Part shown: in pieces, positions 1 to 6,327 of the stretch
How the letters are laid out: the number at the start of each line of letters is the position of its first letter
Position numbering within the stretch: position 1 is the stretch's first letter
Origin: an uncultured Veillonella sp.
GTDB taxonomy: Bacteria > Bacillota > Negativicutes > Veillonellales > Veillonellaceae
Direction: 5' to 3'
Assembly: GCA_900552715.1 (NCBI GenBank)
Contig: USAV01000062.1
Coordinates: forward strand, 1-12,054
DNA: 12,054 nt
Notes under the pieces: generated by a model
Seen by the model: only the letters and a program-made list of their open reading frames with translations
Database searches by the model: none
What the model was told of the DNA's origin: nothing
Translations under genes and position numbers: made by a program

Positions 1-105
1 AATTTGGTAGATGTTGTAACCGAAGGGGACTTCATCGATGCCGGTTCACCGATTGTGGTACTGCGTGTTGTAGGCGGTCGCAATATTGTTAGAAAGCGTG
101 ATTAA
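1..105 (+). CDS. nfeD: NfeD-family membrane protein, C-terminal end (partial)
   Basis: The window opens inside a reading frame whose last 34 codons are visible and end in TAA. The residues (VDVVTEGDFIDAGSPIVVL and onward, closing with a basic RKRD tail) fit the last strands of the small OB-fold (beta-barrel) domain that ends NfeD proteins. A glycine before an acidic residue, then G-(S/T)-P and a hydrophobic strand, is typical there. NfeD proteins are membrane proteins usually encoded next to a flotillin/SPFH gene and are thought to act with it in membrane organisation. Here floA starts 36 bases downstream, which supports the call. The N-terminal protease-like and membrane regions, if present, lie outside the window, so long and short NfeD forms cannot be told apart. 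Confidence 0.8.
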   Translation, partial: NLVDVVTEGDFIDAGSPIVVLRVVGGRNIVRKRD

Positions 106-131
106 GCTTTCACCACATCGTCGTATATAAT

Positions 132-136
132 GGAGG
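132..136 (+). promoter_or_regulatory. Ribosome binding site that sets the floA start
   Basis: GGAGG lies 5 bases before the ATG at 142. The in-frame ATG at 130 has no Shine-Dalgarno sequence upstream, and it would place this GGAGG inside the coding region. The site therefore favours the start at 142. Confidence 0.75.
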
Positions 137-141
137 TTATT

Positions 142-1098
142 ATGGATGTAGGTATTTTACTTTTGATTCCCATTCTACTGATTGGGATTATGGTGTTCTT
201 GTATGTTGTGCCATTAGGCCTTTGGGTATCTGCTCTTGCAGCGGGCGTTAATGTTGGTATCTTTACACTTGTAGGTATGCGCTTGCGTCGTGTAAATCCA
301 TCTCAAATCGTAATGCCTTTGATTAAAGCAAATAAAGCAGGTCTTGATGTAAATGTAAATCAGCTAGAAGCGCATTACCTTGCAGGTGGTGACGTTGACC
401 GCGTCGTAGATGCGTTGATCGCCGCTGAGCGCGCATCTATTCCATTGACATTTGAACGTTCCGCAGCTATCGACCTTGCAGGTCGCGATGTATTGGAAGC
501 AGTACAAATGTCCGTTAATCCTAAAGTGATTGAAACACCAATCATCTCTGCAGTGGCAAAAAATGGTATCGAGCTCAAGGTTCGTGCTCGTGTAACTGTA
601 CGTGCTAATATTGACCGCCTCGTTGGTGGTGCTGGTGAAGCGACAATCATCGCCCGTGTTGGTGAAGGTATTGTAACAACTGTAGGTTCCTCTGAAGAGC
701 ACACAGATGTACTAGAAAATCCAGATCACATCTCTCGTACTGTATTGGGTAAAGGTCTTGATGCGGGTACTGCATTCGAAATCTTGTCCATCGATATTGC
801 TGACGTAGACGTAGGACGTAACATCGGTGCTCAATTGCAAACAGATCAAGCGGAAGCGGACAAGAAAATTGCTCAAGCTCGTGCGGAAGAACGCCGTGCC
901 ATGGCTGTTGCTACAGAACAAGAAATGCGTGCGAAAACACAAGACATGCAAGCTAAGGTTGTGGAAGCACAAGCTGAAGTTCCTAAAGCATTGGCAGAGG
1001 CTTTCAGAAACGGTAATCTTGGCGTTATGGATTACTACAATATGAACAATATTATTGCAGACACTAAAATGCGTGAAAATTTAGCAGATAGTGAATAG
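142..1098 (+). CDS. floA: Flotillin-like protein FloA (SPFH domain, membrane microdomain scaffold)
   Basis: The 318-residue product matches FloA/YqfA (the former UPF0365 family, about 330 residues). A long hydrophobic N-terminal segment (about residues 4-45) inserts into the membrane as a hairpin or single span and is followed by the basic LRRVNPSQI stretch. Next come the SPFH/PHB domain (about 50-225) and an Ala/Glu/Gln/Lys-rich coiled coil (about 230-285, with QAEADKKIAQARAEERRA-type repeats). The tail carries the FRNGNLGVMDYYNMNN motif typical of this family. Flotillins oligomerise in the cytoplasmic membrane and organise functional microdomains. The upstream nfeD is the usual partner. The start at 142 is chosen over an in-frame ATG at 130 because of the well-placed GGAGG. 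The next gene begins 8 bases after the stop, so co-transcription is very likely. Confidence 0.93.
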   Translation: MDVGILLLIPILLIGIMVFLYVVPLGLWVSALAAGVNVGIFTLVGMRLRRVNPSQIVMPLIKANKAGLDVNVNQLEAHYLAGGDVDRVVDALIAAERASIPLTFERSAAIDLAGRDVLEAVQMSVNPKVIETPIISAVAKNGIELKVRARVTVRANIDRLVGGAGEATIIARVGEGIVTTVGSSEEHTDVLENPDHISRTVLGKGLDAGTAFEILSIDIADVDVGRNIGAQLQTDQAEADKKIAQARAEERRAMAVATEQEMRAKTQDMQAKVVEAQAEVPKALAEAFRNGNLGVMDYYNMNNIIADTKMRENLADSE

Positions 1099-1106
1099 GA
1101 GTAGCT

Positions 1107-1841
1107 ATGGACTCTATTTTGTCTTCCGTGCTATCCATCTTTTCGAATAATCCTATATTTGTTTTAGCTATCATCGCTTACATTGCTTTTTCGATTATAA
1201 AAAGCAAGAATACTGAAGAGGCTGAAGAGTATGAGGACCATGAAAGTTCAGGTCAGACTTGGGAGGATATGGAGCGTGAATATGGTATCTCCATAGAGAA
1301 AAAGCCTGTAGAACCTTCAACTGAGGATTTATTGTATGATGATGATTTTTATCGAGATATTTTTAAAAATAGACCGATTGAGAATCAGCATCCTGAGGCC
1401 CCTTTACGAAAAAAGGGCGGAAGACTGTTTCAATATGATGATACGGAGACATCTGAAAAACATGTTGAAGTGCATCCAAGTAATGATAAAACTCAAACAG
1501 TTTTAGCTTCCGAGAATCATTACGATGAAGCGTCTACAACGCAACAAGGTACTCATGGTTCATCCAAGAAAACCTCATTTAAATCAACTAGCTTTAGTAC
1601 TAATACGACTCGTTCGACTCGAGAATCTGTTACAGGTCCTTCTTTAAATGAGCGATTAGCTGAGTTTAAACGCGATAAAGCATCTAAAGAGGGTCGTGTT
1701 CTTCTTGAGAATATAGACGTTACGACTGCCCCAGCTGTAACCTCAACAGGTAAACGAAAAGCTAATCATGCCTTGAAAGAGGGGATGAAGTGGTCTATCA
1801 TTTTAGGCAAGCCAAAAGCTCTAGAGCGGAGATATCGCTAA
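1107..1841 (+). CDS. Membrane-anchored, largely disordered protein of unknown function, in the floA operon
   Basis: I do not recognise this 244-residue protein. It has one clear membrane segment near the N terminus (about residues 16-32, IFVLAIIAYIAFSIIK). A strongly acidic stretch follows (about 36-60, rich in E/D), then a long Ser/Thr/Lys/Asn-rich low-complexity region (about 110-180) that is probably disordered. A short basic helix-like segment sits at 180-198 (NERLAEFKRDKASKEGR). The end is more ordered and basic (about 222-244), with a GMKWSIILGKPKALE core that looks like a docking motif. The AGGAG ribosome binding site (1097-1101) overlaps the floA stop codon, so translation is coupled to floA and the protein probably works with FloA/NfeD at the membrane. 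This partner role is inferred from position only. In Bacillus the gene after floA (yqfB) encodes a different protein as far as I recall. A terminator lies about 130 bases downstream. Confidence 0.8.
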   Translation: MDSILSSVLSIFSNNPIFVLAIIAYIAFSIIKSKNTEEAEEYEDHESSGQTWEDMEREYGISIEKKPVEPSTEDLLYDDDFYRDIFKNRPIENQHPEAPLRKKGGRLFQYDDTETSEKHVEVHPSNDKTQTVLASENHYDEASTTQQGTHGSSKKTSFKSTSFSTNTTRSTRESVTGPSLNERLAEFKRDKASKEGRVLLENIDVTTAPAVTSTGKRKANHALKEGMKWSIILGKPKALERRYR

Positions 1842-1971
1842 TTAGAATGCTAACAATAAGCTCTACTAGAAGGTTGTTAGGCCATAGAATATGAATGGTT
1901 TATGCCGGATATTGTGATAGCAACTAAAATTATATCTATCGTATGTGGTGCATATAATTACATATGGAAAG

Positions 1972-2014
1972 AGGTTCCTATTGGTCACCTATGTGACTAT
2001 TAGGAACCTTTTTT
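1972..2014 (+). terminator. Rho-independent terminator closing the nfeD-floA operon
   Basis: AGGTTCCTA (1972-1980) pairs with TAGGAACCT (2001-2009), and the inner arms GTCAC (1984-1988) and GTGAC (1993-1997) pair around a CTAT loop. The stem runs straight into a tract of six T. Only the + orientation has the T tract. The 130 bases between the last gene and this hairpin hold no ORF that I can support, only a 7-bp inverted repeat (1850-1856 with 1874-1880). Confidence 0.88.
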
Positions 2015-2085
2015 GTATTGTTTTTTCTTGATGGAGCTTTCACAATAATAGAGAAAGGAGTTCGTCTATAAGGAAAGGTGATATT

Positions 2086-2817
2086 ATGTATCGTAATGTG
2101 CGCGTTATACCTAGACAGCTATTGGAACAACTATATGTAGAAAAACAGTGGAGTGTTAGAGAGGTAGCAGAGTATTTTCAGTGTAGTGTAGACACTATTA
2201 TTCGACGCATGAAGCAGTATGACATTGAGCGAAGACCTTTACAAAAGGATATCAATATGGTTCATGTACAAGCTCTATACGAAACTGGTAAGTGGTCTCT
2301 GCACTCGTTAGCAAAGCGTTATGATGTGTCTATTACGACAATGGCAAGCCGTATGAAGGAATATGGACTGGCTTGTCAGCGATCCACGAAGAATGTATCT
2401 ATCGATCCAGTACGTATTTGTAGGGCTTATAAAAGTGGAAATACTTCGGATTCTATTGCTCGCATGTACGGCATATCCCGATGGAAAGTACATCATGTGT
2501 TGAGGCATATGGGAATGTGTACAACGCCTAGGGCACAAACATCTCAAAAGGTAGATGAGATGGCTTACTTATATATTCATCATCATATGAGTACCGATGA
2601 CATAGGTTTAGCCTATGGTATACGAGGATCTACGGTGGCTATTTATCTACGGGAACAAGGCATAGAAATTCGTACCAATACTTTACAGTTAGATGAAAAT
2701 AACATAAAAAACCTACGAGCAAAAGGGTATGGTGTTGCTAAAATAGCACAGATGATGGGATGCTCTGCTTCTGCGGTGAGAAAGCGACTAGCTATGAAAA
2801 AATATATCTCTCCTTGA
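2086..2817 (+). CDS. Protein built of five tandem helix-turn-helix units (putative DNA-binding protein)
   Basis: This 243-residue protein consists almost entirely of one repeated unit of about 42 residues at a spacing of 47-50: roughly 9-50, 58-99, 108-149, 156-197 and 203-243. Each unit carries a homeodomain/Psq-like HTH signature: hydrophobic-x-x-L-Y, a short Gly/Lys/Trp segment, then a hydrophobic helix, a turn with C/V/I-S, and a recognition helix ending in a basic pair. Examples are VREVAEYFQCSVDTIIRRMK, LHSLAKRYDVSITTMASRMK, DSIARMYGISRWKVHHVLR and VAKIAQMMGCSASAVRKRL. No catalytic, sensor, dimerisation or membrane domain is visible. The start has an excellent AAAGGTGAT ribosome binding site. 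Function is unknown; an array of five HTHs could read a long asymmetric DNA site. Alternatives are a regulator of the downstream membrane gene or the DNA-binding remnant of a recombinase or homing nuclease. Codon use and GC look like the neighbours. Confidence 0.85.
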   Translation: MYRNVRVIPRQLLEQLYVEKQWSVREVAEYFQCSVDTIIRRMKQYDIERRPLQKDINMVHVQALYETGKWSLHSLAKRYDVSITTMASRMKEYGLACQRSTKNVSIDPVRICRAYKSGNTSDSIARMYGISRWKVHHVLRHMGMCTTPRAQTSQKVDEMAYLYIHHHMSTDDIGLAYGIRGSTVAIYLREQGIEIRTNTLQLDENNIKNLRAKGYGVAKIAQMMGCSASAVRKRLAMKKYISP

Positions 2818-2842
2818 TGTAGTGTAGTAGATACTATATACT
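2814..2842 (+). promoter_or_regulatory. Candidate promoter for the TSUP-like membrane protein gene
   Basis: TTGATG (2814-2819) and TATACT (2837-2842) are separated by exactly 17 bases. The -35 box overlaps the stop codon of the HTH gene. The start codon follows about 30 bases after the -10 box. Read-through from the HTH gene is also possible, as no terminator separates the two. Confidence 0.5.
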
Positions 2843-2871
2843 TAAATTTATACAATGATGGGAGGAATATT

Positions 2872-3810
2872 ATGTTCGAAATTATCTCTGCTTTAATACC
2901 GTTTTTCTTACTTGGCATAGTTGCCGCTGGTTTATCCCGTGTATCTGGGGTGGCCTTGTCAATGATTATAGTACCAACTCTATTGATTTGGGGTGCTAAT
3001 GCCATTGATGTCATCGCTTTCATGTTGCTCTTTGTAGTGTATAACAACTTTACAATGGAGACACAAGACGTTCGTTTAGATTATAAAGATCTTGTATTAT
3101 TCCCTAAATGGCGCTTGTGCATTCCCTTTATTTTGACTATTATTACAGCCTACTTTGCACCGGCTGCGGGTATTGCAGTCTTTATGGCTTGCTTTGTATT
3201 AGAACTATTGGCTACCGTGTATAAACGGATTCCTGAAAATAAACGTCCTCGTTTACACCGCGTTATCGTTACATCAGTTTTAAGTGCTGTTGTAACGGCT
3301 GTAGGTGCTTATGCAGGTCCAAAAATTCCTAGCGAATACTACTTCATCTGTGCTGGTTTAGCAATCGTAGTTATTACAGGCTTTGCATGGTATGTAGGTA
3401 ACCATCGAGATGCTTTTAGAGGTGCGTGGGAAACAATTTGGGCTGACTTTAATCTATTCTTGGGTATGTTTGGTGTGGAAGCATCTTATTATCCAGCAGC
3501 TCTAACTCGTTCTATTCCAAATCCAATGGATCGTATGCTACCAATGATTACTGTAGTAGGTGGTTATGCAGGTCTCATGGTGGTGTTTGGGTTGTATAAT
3601 ATTTTCTCCATACCATCCTTGATTACTGCTATTGGTGCGGCTATCGGTATTCGTCTATTTGGTTTGTACGAGTTTCCACGTCATGGCAGCTTCTCCTACT
3701 TGGCTATTGGCTTTGCTATAGCTGCTGTTGTGTGCTTGTACCTCGTATCTCCAACACCAGTAGGTTTTGATTATATCAATACATTGGTATCTCAACCTAT
3801 CGTTCAATAA
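2872..3810 (+). CDS. TauE/SafE-like (TSUP family) multi-pass membrane protein
   Basis: This 312-residue, highly hydrophobic protein has about eight membrane segments. It is arranged as two halves around a basic cytoplasmic linker (about 115-130, KRIPENKRPRLHR). The first half begins with a G-L-S-R-V-S-G-V-A-L-S-(x)4-P pattern (residues 20-35), close to the Gly-rich motif that opens TauE/SafE proteins. The second half has a related NLFLGMFGVEASYYP segment (194-208), consistent with the internal duplication of the family. TSUP proteins export or import sulfonates, sulfoacetate, sulfite or other small organic anions across the cytoplasmic membrane; the substrate cannot be read from sequence. A GGGAGG ribosome binding site (2860-2865) fixes the start. 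The family call is moderately sure because the classic GFGGG signature is degenerate (GLSRVSG). Confidence 0.68.
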   Translation: MFEIISALIPFFLLGIVAAGLSRVSGVALSMIIVPTLLIWGANAIDVIAFMLLFVVYNNFTMETQDVRLDYKDLVLFPKWRLCIPFILTIITAYFAPAAGIAVFMACFVLELLATVYKRIPENKRPRLHRVIVTSVLSAVVTAVGAYAGPKIPSEYYFICAGLAIVVITGFAWYVGNHRDAFRGAWETIWADFNLFLGMFGVEASYYPAALTRSIPNPMDRMLPMITVVGGYAGLMVVFGLYNIFSIPSLITAIGAAIGIRLFGLYEFPRHGSFSYLAIGFAIAAVVCLYLVSPTPVGFDYINTLVSQPIVQ

Positions 3811-3861
3811 TGGTTGCTCCTATAGTCGTTGCCATATCTTTTTGTTAATATTGCTAATGTC

Positions 3862-3894
3862 TCACATGGTAGATAATTGAATTTGAATATGTGA
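3862..3894. repeat. Short inverted repeat upstream of the UDG-like gene
   Basis: TCACAT (3862-3867) is repeated inverted as ATGTGA (3889-3894). With a small bulge the arms extend to TGTC and GACA on the outside. The element sits in the 147-base gap before the gene at 3958. Near it, TTGAAT (3883-3888) and TATATT (3904-3909) form a weak promoter with a 15-base spacer. It may be a regulator site or chance. Confidence 0.25.
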
Positions 3895-3940
3895 CATAGT
3901 TCATATATTGTGTTGAAAGTTGAGTCCATACTAGATTGTG

Positions 3941-3947
3941 AAAGGAG
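3941..3947 (+). promoter_or_regulatory. Ribosome binding site supporting a GTG start
   Basis: AAAGGAG lies 10 bases before GTG 3958. The ATG at 3951 is in another frame and reaches a stop after seven codons, and an in-frame TGA at 3949-3951 rules out any earlier start. GTG 3958 is therefore the only sensible start for the downstream gene. Confidence 0.65.
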
Positions 3948-3957
3948 TTGATGCTCT

Positions 3958-4551
3958 GTGGCAGAAACAATTGAAACGAGACCATTTCCGCCGTTCTTGC
4001 CAAAGAACACGACGGTGATGATGATGGGAACATTCCCACCAACTTCCGAAAAGCGATCTATGGAATTTCATTATCCTAACTTTCAAAATGACATGTGGCG
4101 CGTGTATGGTTTAGTATTCTTTGATGATAAGGAACACTTTAGAAAAGGTGAGGAAAAAGCCTTTGATGCGGATAAGATTAAGGCGTTCTTATCTGAAGCG
4201 GGGATTGCTTCTTGTCCTACTGTATTAAAAGCTATACGCGAAAAGGGGAATGCATCGGATGCATTTCTTAAGGTTGTTGAATCTGTACCATTGGCAGAGG
4301 TGTTGGAACAAATTCCAGACTGTAAACACATTGGTACTACAGGCGGTAAGGCCACAGAAATCTTGTTGAGCCTTTTACCAGAAAAGGTTAAAATGCCTAA
4401 AACAGGGGAGACAATTCCTTTTGTGTTTAACGGTCGCGAATTGACGTTAACACGATTGCCATCAACATCTCGTGCATATCCATTGAGCCTTGCTAAAAAG
4501 GCTGAAGCCTATAAAAACTTTTTTAAGGCTTGTGGATTACAGACAAAGTAA
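3958..4551 (+). CDS. Uracil-DNA glycosylase superfamily protein (possible DNA-deoxyinosine-type glycosylase)
   Basis: The 197-residue product has the layout of a small single-domain UDG-fold protein. A strand carrying MMMGTFPPTS (residues 21-30) corresponds to motif 1, G-(S/T)-x-P. Next comes YPNFQNDMW (39-47), similar to the HPRNxFW region of mismatch/hypoxanthine glycosylases. A central GTTGG (126-130) follows a strand, and LPSTSRAYP (167-175) matches motif 2 of the LPSTSP type. Such enzymes remove deaminated or mismatched bases from DNA in base-excision repair. The usual catalytic Asp/Asn of family 1 (GQDPYH) is absent. Asn44 or Asn41 is a candidate functional residue by analogy with the family 6 hypoxanthine-DNA glycosylases, but this is inference. 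Bacteroides and other anaerobes carry similar proteins as I recall. Substrate specificity is unproven. The gene starts with GTG and is followed by a terminator. Confidence 0.78.
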   Translation: MAETIETRPFPPFLPKNTTVMMMGTFPPTSEKRSMEFHYPNFQNDMWRVYGLVFFDDKEHFRKGEEKAFDADKIKAFLSEAGIASCPTVLKAIREKGNASDAFLKVVESVPLAEVLEQIPDCKHIGTTGGKATEILLSLLPEKVKMPKTGETIPFVFNGRELTLTRLPSTSRAYPLSLAKKAEAYKNFFKACGLQTK

Positions 4552-4625
4552 TCTGTATAGAGATGTAGAGCATATGGATATACCTGCTATATAGAAGGGG
4601 CATTAACTAAATATCAATAAATAAT

Positions 4626-4684
4626 ACCTTTGATGTTATATCGTATCTTTAAGGATACAATATAAACGATCAAAGGTGTTTTTA
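4626..4684 (+). terminator. Long-stem rho-independent terminator after the UDG-like gene
   Basis: A nearly perfect 52-base hairpin runs from ACCTTTGAT (4626-4634) to ATCAAAGGT (4669-4677). The stem continues inward through GTTATAT with ATATAAAC and GTATC with GATAC, closing on a TTTAAG loop. It is followed by GTGTTTTTATT. Only the + strand side has a T tract. Confidence 0.82.
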
Positions 4685-4790
4685 TTATCAAAAATTAATG
4701 TGAGTTATAAAAATGGATATGTCTATATTATAATTGATTACACATATCTTGTTATAAATAAAAGTAATGAGGTGTATAACATTTTAGTTC

Positions 4791-4818
4791 TTGATTTCTA
4801 GAATGAGAGGTTTATAAT
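4791..4818 (+). promoter_or_regulatory. Sigma-70-type promoter of the MFS gene
   Basis: TTGATT (4791-4796) and a perfect TATAAT (4813-4818) are separated by 16 bases. Transcription would start near 4825, giving a leader of about 46 bases before the ATG at 4871. Confidence 0.7.
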
Positions 4819-4870
4819 TAATCGTTGTCGCAAATGGTTGACAATAGTTTAAGAAAATGGAGTTGATATT

Positions 4871-6121
4871 ATGGATAAGGCTAAAGAAGCCTTATGGACA
4901 AGATCCTTTGTCCTTGATACTTTGATTAATTTCTTAGTATTTTTGATTTATTACTTATTAATCGTTATTATTGCGGTAGTAGCAAAGGATAATCTTCATG
5001 CTACAGCAAGTCAAGCTGGCTTGGCCGTTGGTATTTATATTATTGGTACCGTTGTTGCTCGTTTGTTAGCGGGACGGTTTATTAGCATCTTAGGCTGTCG
5101 TAAGATGCTATACCTAGGTTTGTTAATTTATTTGGTTTCAACAGCCATGTACTTCTATACACCTAATTTATTGATGCTCGACAGTGTTCGTTTCTTAAAT
5201 GGTTTTGCTTACGGTATTACATCTACAGCTACAAGTACAATCGTAGCCGCTATTATTCCTATGTCACGCCGTGGTGAAGGGATTAACTACTATGGTTTGT
5301 CTACATCTCTTGCTGCTGCGGTAGGTCCGTTCTTAGGTATTTTGATGCTTCATAGCCTTGGCTATGACTTTATCATTGCCTTCTGTGTTGCGCTTATCAT
5401 CCTTTGTGGTATTGGTTCCGTTATCATGAAATTTGATGAACCTAAGCTCGATATTGATTCTGAAGAACATAAAGGCATTAAAATTTCCGATTATATCGAA
5501 CCACGTATGAATTCTATTAGTCTTGTTTCTATACTAGTGGGTTTTGCATACTCTGGTGTTATCGGTTTTATGGCAGCCTATACAAAAGATTTAAATCTTA
5601 TCTTAGCAGGTACATTCTTCTTTGTTGTGTATGCTGTAGTTATTACGATAACAAGACCATTACTTGGTATTGTATTTGATATGAAAGGGGAAAACTTCGT
5701 TCTTTACCCTTGCTTCATATCTTTAGCACTTGGTATTTTCTTATTGTCCATCGCTCACTCTACATGGCTTATACTCTTATCTGCTGTGTTTGTTGGTCTT
5801 GGTTACGGTACATTTATGTCAAACGGTCAAGCCGTAACTGTTAAAATTGTGCCGGTTCACCGTATTGGTGTTGCCACATCCACATACTTTATTGCCTTAG
5901 ATATGGGCTTAGGCTTTGGTCCATACATCTTAGGTGCCATTAAAGAGGTAGTAGGCTATACAAGCATGTTCCACGTGACTGTTGTAGTAGCGCTTCTTGC
6001 CTTTGTTGCTTACTATTTCTTATATGGTCGTTATGTAGGTACTGAAAAAGATCTTTCTTTGAAAGCTCGTGCTGAAGAAGAACAAATTAGAAATCGTAAA
6101 CGCAATGGTAAACTTGCGTAG
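4871..6121 (+). CDS. Major facilitator superfamily (MFS) transporter
   Basis: The 416-residue protein has about twelve hydrophobic membrane segments split 6+6 by a charged cytoplasmic loop (about 186-215, DEPKLDIDSEEHKGIKISDYIEP). MFS motif A appears after the second segment as AGRFISILGCRKML (67-80) and again in the second half as RPLLGIVFDMKGEN (262-275). This is the duplicated G-R/D-R-K loop that defines the superfamily. The RGEGINYYGLSTSLAAAVGPFLG stretch (134-156) resembles motif C and the helix-5 signature of drug-efflux-like members, so efflux of small molecules is plausible but the substrate is unknown. The C terminus is a basic/acidic tail. The ribosome binding site (GGAG, 4859-4862), promoter and terminator make it a single-gene unit. 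Confidence 0.88.
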   Translation: MDKAKEALWTRSFVLDTLINFLVFLIYYLLIVIIAVVAKDNLHATASQAGLAVGIYIIGTVVARLLAGRFISILGCRKMLYLGLLIYLVSTAMYFYTPNLLMLDSVRFLNGFAYGITSTATSTIVAAIIPMSRRGEGINYYGLSTSLAAAVGPFLGILMLHSLGYDFIIAFCVALIILCGIGSVIMKFDEPKLDIDSEEHKGIKISDYIEPRMNSISLVSILVGFAYSGVIGFMAAYTKDLNLILAGTFFFVVYAVVITITRPLLGIVFDMKGENFVLYPCFISLALGIFLLSIAHSTWLILLSAVFVGLGYGTFMSNGQAVTVKIVPVHRIGVATSTYFIALDMGLGFGPYILGAIKEVVGYTSMFHVTVVVALLAFVAYYFLYGRYVGTEKDLSLKARAEEEQIRNRKRNGKLA

Positions 6122-6179
6122 AATGTACTCTGATTTGATTAGTTTTATTTCAGTAGATGGATATTATAACTAAATTAAG

Positions 6180-6214
6180 AGGACTATACGAAAGATTTCG
6201 TATAGTCCTTTTTT
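6180..6214 (+). terminator. Rho-independent terminator after the MFS gene
   Basis: AGGACTATACGAA (6180-6192) pairs perfectly with TTCGTATAGTCCT (6197-6209) around a 4-base loop, followed by six T. The other side carries no T tract, so it serves the + strand best. It could also slow minus-strand transcription leaving pepT, which has no clear terminator of its own in 6215-6327. Confidence 0.9.
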
Positions 6215-6327
6215 GGTGTTAAGATATCTTAGAATTTCATTGTGTTTTAGAATGCTAGTTTTGTATTTAAATATCCTTCAAATGGCATCTAGTAGTATAG
6301 GTGCATGAGTGGTTAGATTGTAAGCTA

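Larger units (their letters stand above)
4552..4870. other. 319-base intergenic region: terminator, inverted repeat, promoter
   Basis: No ORF here can be supported. The region is very A/T-rich. It holds the terminator of the upstream gene (4626-4684) and a 7-bp inverted repeat, TGTTATA (4750-4756) with TATAACA (4775-4781), just upstream of the MFS promoter (4791-4818). A second short inverted repeat, TTGTC (4825-4829) with GACAA (4840-4844), lies just after the -10 box. The two inverted repeats flank the promoter in the way regulator sites do, but each is short and may be chance. Confidence 0.5.

Noticed and set aside
130..141. Earlier in-frame ATG for floA at 130
   Set aside because: It has no ribosome binding site, while GGAGG sits correctly before ATG 142. 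Starting at 130 would also add MEVI, which does not look like part of the membrane segment.
375..704. Minus-strand open frames within floA
   Set aside because: They are antisense to the conserved SPFH domain, and their Arg/Ser/Thr-rich composition is typical of an antisense shadow.
1953..2014. Perfect TATAAT (1953-1958) just before the terminator, which would give a tiny RNA or an attenuated leader for the HTH gene
   Set aside because: There is no -35 box at an acceptable distance and no extended -10. The hairpin is explained well as the end of the floA operon.
2643..3047. Minus-strand open frame spanning the end of the HTH gene and the start of the TSUP-like gene
   Set aside because: It overlaps two convincing + strand genes and the promoter between them, and its product looks random.
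3811..3850. Possible terminator after the TSUP-like gene (ATGG ... CCAT before CTTTTTG)
   Set aside because: Only four base pairs with a long loop; too weak to call.
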